From assembly GCA_964563505.1 (NCBI GenBank), contig CAZLXW010000075.1:1-16584 (forward strand): a stretch of 16,584 bases of DNA, in the 5' to 3' direction. The notes under the pieces are model-generated. The model was not told the DNA's origin. It did not search any database and saw only the letters and a program-made list of their open reading frames with translations. Both the position numbers and the translations under genes were made by a program. Each line of letters starts with the position of its first letter. Positions within the stretch are counted from its first letter, which is position 1. The stretch comes from UBA1351 sp964563505. Its GTDB lineage: Bacteria; Bacillota; Clostridia; Lachnospirales; Vallitaleaceae. Positions 13,631 to 16,584 of the stretch are shown here, one piece after another.

Positions 13631-16527
13631 GTTATACATTATTAAAAGAAGAAAAGCTAAACGATTTACAAGGTGTTGGCTACATTTACCAACATAACAA
13701 AACAAAAGCAAAAATTTGTTTTATATCAACAGAGGATGACAATAAAACTTTTTCAATATCCTTTAGAACGCCACCCAAAGACAGTACAGGGGTAGCCCAC
13801 ATATTAGAACATTCTGTTCTTTGTGGATCTGAAAAATATCCGGTCAAAGATCCCTTTATCGAATTAGCCAAAGGATCCTTAAATACATTTTTAAATGCTA
13901 TGACCTTTTCGGATAAAACTATGTATCCGGTAGCCAGTGTCAATGAACAAGACTTTCATAATTTAATGGATGTATATTTAGATGCTGTTTTTTATCCGAA
14001 CATTTACCGTGAAAAAAAGACCTTTGATCAGGAAGGTTGGCATTATGAACTGGATGAACTCGATGGAAGGGTTGAATACAAAGGCGTTGTATATAATGAG
14101 ATGAAAGGTGTTTTTTCATCTCCGGAACAGACCCTATTACGATCGATTCAAGCGGAAGTATTTACAGACCATGTATATGGAGTAGAGTCCGGTGGAGATC
14201 CGATTGATATACCAAAGTTGACCTATGAGGATTTTTTGGATTTTCATCGCAACTATTATCATCCGTCCAATAGCTATATCTTTTTCTATGGAAACGTAAA
14301 CATTGAAACAGAACTAGAACGTTTAGATAGTGCTTATTTATCAAATTTCGAGTATAGACAAGTGGATTCATCGATTGCCTTAATGAAACGCTATGATGCT
14401 CCCCAAAAAGCAGTAAGCGATTATCCGGTATCCGAAGATGAACCGACAGATAAACGAACCTACTTAAGTTATAACGTGCTTTTAAATGAATCAAAGCATG
14501 TGATTGAGAGTATGGCCATTGATGTTTTGGAGTATTTGCTCATTGATGCACCGGGGGCGCCGGTCAAAGAAGCCTTGCTTGATGCAGGTATTGGACAAGA
14601 TGTATTCTCAAGCTTTGATGATAGTAAACGGGAAGGCAATTTTTCGATTATTGCTAAAAACAGCGACTATAATCAAGAAGATGCATTTGTCGAGGTTATC
14701 GAGACAACATTTGGGCGTATTGTTTCTGAAGGATTTAATAAAGAAAAAGTCCAAGCGGCTATTAACAAATTTGAATTCCGTGTCAAAGAAGCAGACTTCG
14801 GACACTATCCCAAAGGTGTCATTTATGCTATGAAAACTTTGGAAACATGGCTATACGATGAAGATCCATTTGTTCATTTTGATTATCAAACACTTTTTGA
14901 AACATTAAAAACAAAGGCATCCAATGGGTACTTTGAAGAGTTGATTCAAAGATCCTTTTTGGACAATCCCCATAAAGTTTATTTAACCTTAAAACCCAAT
15001 AAAGAATTTAATGCGAAAAAAGAAGAAGCCATTCGTTTGGAATTAAAAACATATGAAGAGAGTTTGTCAGAAGAACAAAGACAAGCTTTATATGACTATA
15101 CCCATGAATTACTTCGTTTTCAAGATGCGCCGGATACAAAAGAAAATCTAGAAAAACTTCCTCAGTTAACGTTAGAAGATATTCCTAGAGACAAAAAAGA
15201 ATTCGTGTATTCAACAGATATGCTGGATGATACAAAAGTTCTATTTAGACAAGCCAATAGCTCAAATATTGTCTATGTCAAAGCAGCATTTGATGTTTCA
15301 CATGTCAGTGAAGAACAACTTTCTATCTTAAGCCTTTTGACGAAGTTTTTGATTCAACTCAGTACACAAAAACACCATTATGGCTTATTAGCAGACCAGA
15401 TTAATAAAAGCACCGGTGGTATCCATGTAAAGTTATCTGTATATGAACACAAAGATTCTGTGAAATATTATTCACCAAGGTTAGAGCTTGTTGGAAAGAG
15501 TTTTGTAGATCAACTGGGAACCATGTATAATCTCTTTCATGAAATTATATCTGAGACGCGATTTGATGAAGTGAAACGTATCCGAGAGTTGCTAAATGAA
15601 ATAAAATCACGACTTCAAATGAGTCTAAAATCAAGTGGACATAGTACGGCTACCTTGCGTGCACAAAGTTATATAAGTGTGAGTGCAAGTTATAAAGAGC
15701 ATATTCAAGGCCTTAGTTTTTATGATGAAGTATGCAAATGGCAAGAAAGATCCGATGATGAATTAAGCGACCTGGGTATTCTCATGGAAAAGATGTTAGA
15801 CAGTATTATTACAAATGATGGATTAACCCTTGCTTTAACTGGAAGCAAAGCTTATCGAGATACTATTTTTAATCATACCAATGCCTTTGTATTTTCCTTG
15901 CCAAACCAAAAAAGAACCACGGAAAAGGCAGAAATAAACTTAGTGACACCTATTAATGAAGGTATTAAGACGGTGTCAGACGTTCAATACGTAGCAATGG
16001 CCGCCAATTTTAAGCAACATGGCTTTGACTATGCCGGTTCCTTAAAAGTGCTTAATACGGTAATTAGTTTGAATTATCTATGGAATCAGATACGTATTAA
16101 GGGCGGTGCCTATGGTGGATTTGCAGGTGTTAGCCGTAATGGAATGATGACCTTCTCATCTTATCGGGATCCGAATTTGTCAAAAACATTGGATGTCTAT
16201 CAAACAACTTCGGAATTTGTTGAAAATCTTGATCTAGATGCAAAAGAACTGACCAAGTATATCATTGGAACCATAAGTAATTTTGATCGCCCTCTAACAC
16301 CGGCAATGGAAAATGATAAAATGATGTCCTTATATTTTTCGGAGACAAGGCATGAAGATGTATTAAAGAATCGACATGAGATTCTTGATACGACCTTAGA
16401 GGAATTAAAAAATTATCGTGAAATGTATCAAAAGATTTTTATTCAACCCATTTGCTGTGTTCTAGGAAGTGAAGGTAAAATTGAAGCGGAAAAGGAACGC
16501 TTTCAAACAATTCGAACATTTTCCTAG
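13627..16527 (+). CDS. M16C metallopeptidase (PreP-like, insulinase family)
   Basis: 966 aa from ATG 13627, with GGGAGGT at 13614-13620; a longer reading from 13606 would include that site. The inverted zinc motif HxxEH is at 58-62 (HILEH). The distal zinc ligand Glu158 lies in VVYNEMKG, 96 residues further, the same interval as in PreP. The C-terminal half carries RIKGGAYGGFAGVSRNG and SSYRDPNL, the conserved Arg/Tyr region that helps bind substrate. The length fits the single-chain M16C fold of four homologous domains that close around a peptide. No signal peptide is present, so it should be cytoplasmic and degrade oligopeptides, perhaps oxidised or leftover fragments. The link to methionine sulfoxide repair through the coupled fRMsr gene is only inferred. 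Confidence 0.93.
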   Translation: MSYTLLKEEKLNDLQGVGYIYQHNKTKAKICFISTEDDNKTFSISFRTPPKDSTGVAHILEHSVLCGSEKYPVKDPFIELAKGSLNTFLNAMTFSDKTMYPVASVNEQDFHNLMDVYLDAVFYPNIYREKKTFDQEGWHYELDELDGRVEYKGVVYNEMKGVFSSPEQTLLRSIQAEVFTDHVYGVESGGDPIDIPKLTYEDFLDFHRNYYHPSNSYIFFYGNVNIETELERLDSAYLSNFEYRQVDSSIALMKRYDAPQKAVSDYPVSEDEPTDKRTYLSYNVLLNESKHVIESMAIDVLEYLLIDAPGAPVKEALLDAGIGQDVFSSFDDSKREGNFSIIAKNSDYNQEDAFVEVIETTFGRIVSEGFNKEKVQAAINKFEFRVKEADFGHYPKGVIYAMKTLETWLYDEDPFVHFDYQTLFETLKTKASNGYFEELIQRSFLDNPHKVYLTLKPNKEFNAKKEEAIRLELKTYEESLSEEQRQALYDYTHELLRFQDAPDTKENLEKLPQLTLEDIPRDKKEFVYSTDMLDDTKVLFRQANSSNIVYVKAAFDVSHVSEEQLSILSLLTKFLIQLSTQKHHYGLLADQINKSTGGIHVKLSVYEHKDSVKYYSPRLELVGKSFVDQLGTMYNLFHEIISETRFDEVKRIRELLNEIKSRLQMSLKSSGHSTATLRAQSYISVSASYKEHIQGLSFYDEVCKWQERSDDELSDLGILMEKMLDSIITNDGLTLALTGSKAYRDTIFNHTNAFVFSLPNQKRTTEKAEINLVTPINEGIKTVSDVQYVAMAANFKQHGFDYAGSLKVLNTVISLNYLWNQIRIKGGAYGGFAGVSRNGMMTFSSYRDPNLSKTLDVYQTTSEFVENLDLDAKELTKYIIGTISNFDRPLTPAMENDKMMSLYFSETRHEDVLKNRHEILDTTLEELKNYREMYQKIFIQPICCVLGSEGKIEAEKERFQTIRTFS

Positions 16528-16539
16528 GCGGATTGCTTA

Positions 16540-16568
16540 TTGACATTTTTTTTGACTTACGATATATT
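16540..16568 (+). promoter_or_regulatory. Strong promoter reading out of the window
   Basis: TTGACA (16540-16545), 17 bases, TATATT (16563-16568). It starts 13 bases after the M16C stop and must serve a gene beyond the right edge. No terminator is seen between the two. Confidence 0.75.
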
Positions 16569-16584
16569 AAGGGAGTAATTACTA

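Overview
The window is low-GC DNA from an anaerobic Firmicute, most likely a member of the Clostridia. The evidence is AT-rich intergenic DNA, strong AGGAGG-type ribosome binding sites, sigma-A promoters, U-tract terminators, a rubredoxin/ferredoxin/rubrerythrin peroxide-defence set, an oxygen-sensitive pyruvate formate-lyase family enzyme and a ZTP (pfl) riboswitch. No rRNA, tRNA, CRISPR array, transposase or phage gene was seen. The species cannot be named from the sequence alone.

Layout. (1) 94-1805, plus strand: a rubredoxin-domain protein, then an 8-Cys ferredoxin-like domain that continues in frame into a complete rubrerythrin, closed by a hairpin terminator. (2) 1999-3486, plus: a GH43 endo-arabinanase lipoprotein with its own promoter and terminator. 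(3) 3487-4062: a 576-base stretch without a protein gene. It holds a strong minus-strand promoter facing an untranslatable, G-rich transcript, then an operator-like pair of palindromes at the next promoter. (4) 4063-4533, plus: a thiol peroxidase of the glutathione peroxidase family, converging on (5) a minus-strand block: a small DUF4870-like membrane protein, release factor RF3 (prfC) and methionine sulfoxide reductase A (msrA). msrA has an unusual, highly structured leader of about 150 nt. (6) 7526-8851, plus: an NCS2 purine permease. (7) 8849-12861, plus: promoter, ZTP riboswitch with attenuator, pyruvate formate-lyase and purH. (8) 13130-16527, plus: free methionine-R-sulfoxide reductase, translationally coupled to an M16C metallopeptidase. 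A strong outward promoter lies at the right edge.

Two themes tie the region together. One is peroxide and methionine-oxidation repair: rubrerythrin set, GPx, MsrA and fRMsr. MsrA and fRMsr act on opposite sulfoxide stereoisomers. The other is purine and one-carbon metabolism. ZTP accumulates when 10-formyl-THF is short. It is sensed by the riboswitch, which should then allow transcription of a formate-producing PFL and of PurH, whose transformylase needs the formyl group; the purine permease sits directly upstream.

No obviously new protein system is present. The best candidates for undescribed biology are non-coding: the msrA leader, the minus-strand unit at 3512-3926, and the ferredoxin-rubrerythrin junction, where a ribosome binding site is read through as coding sequence.
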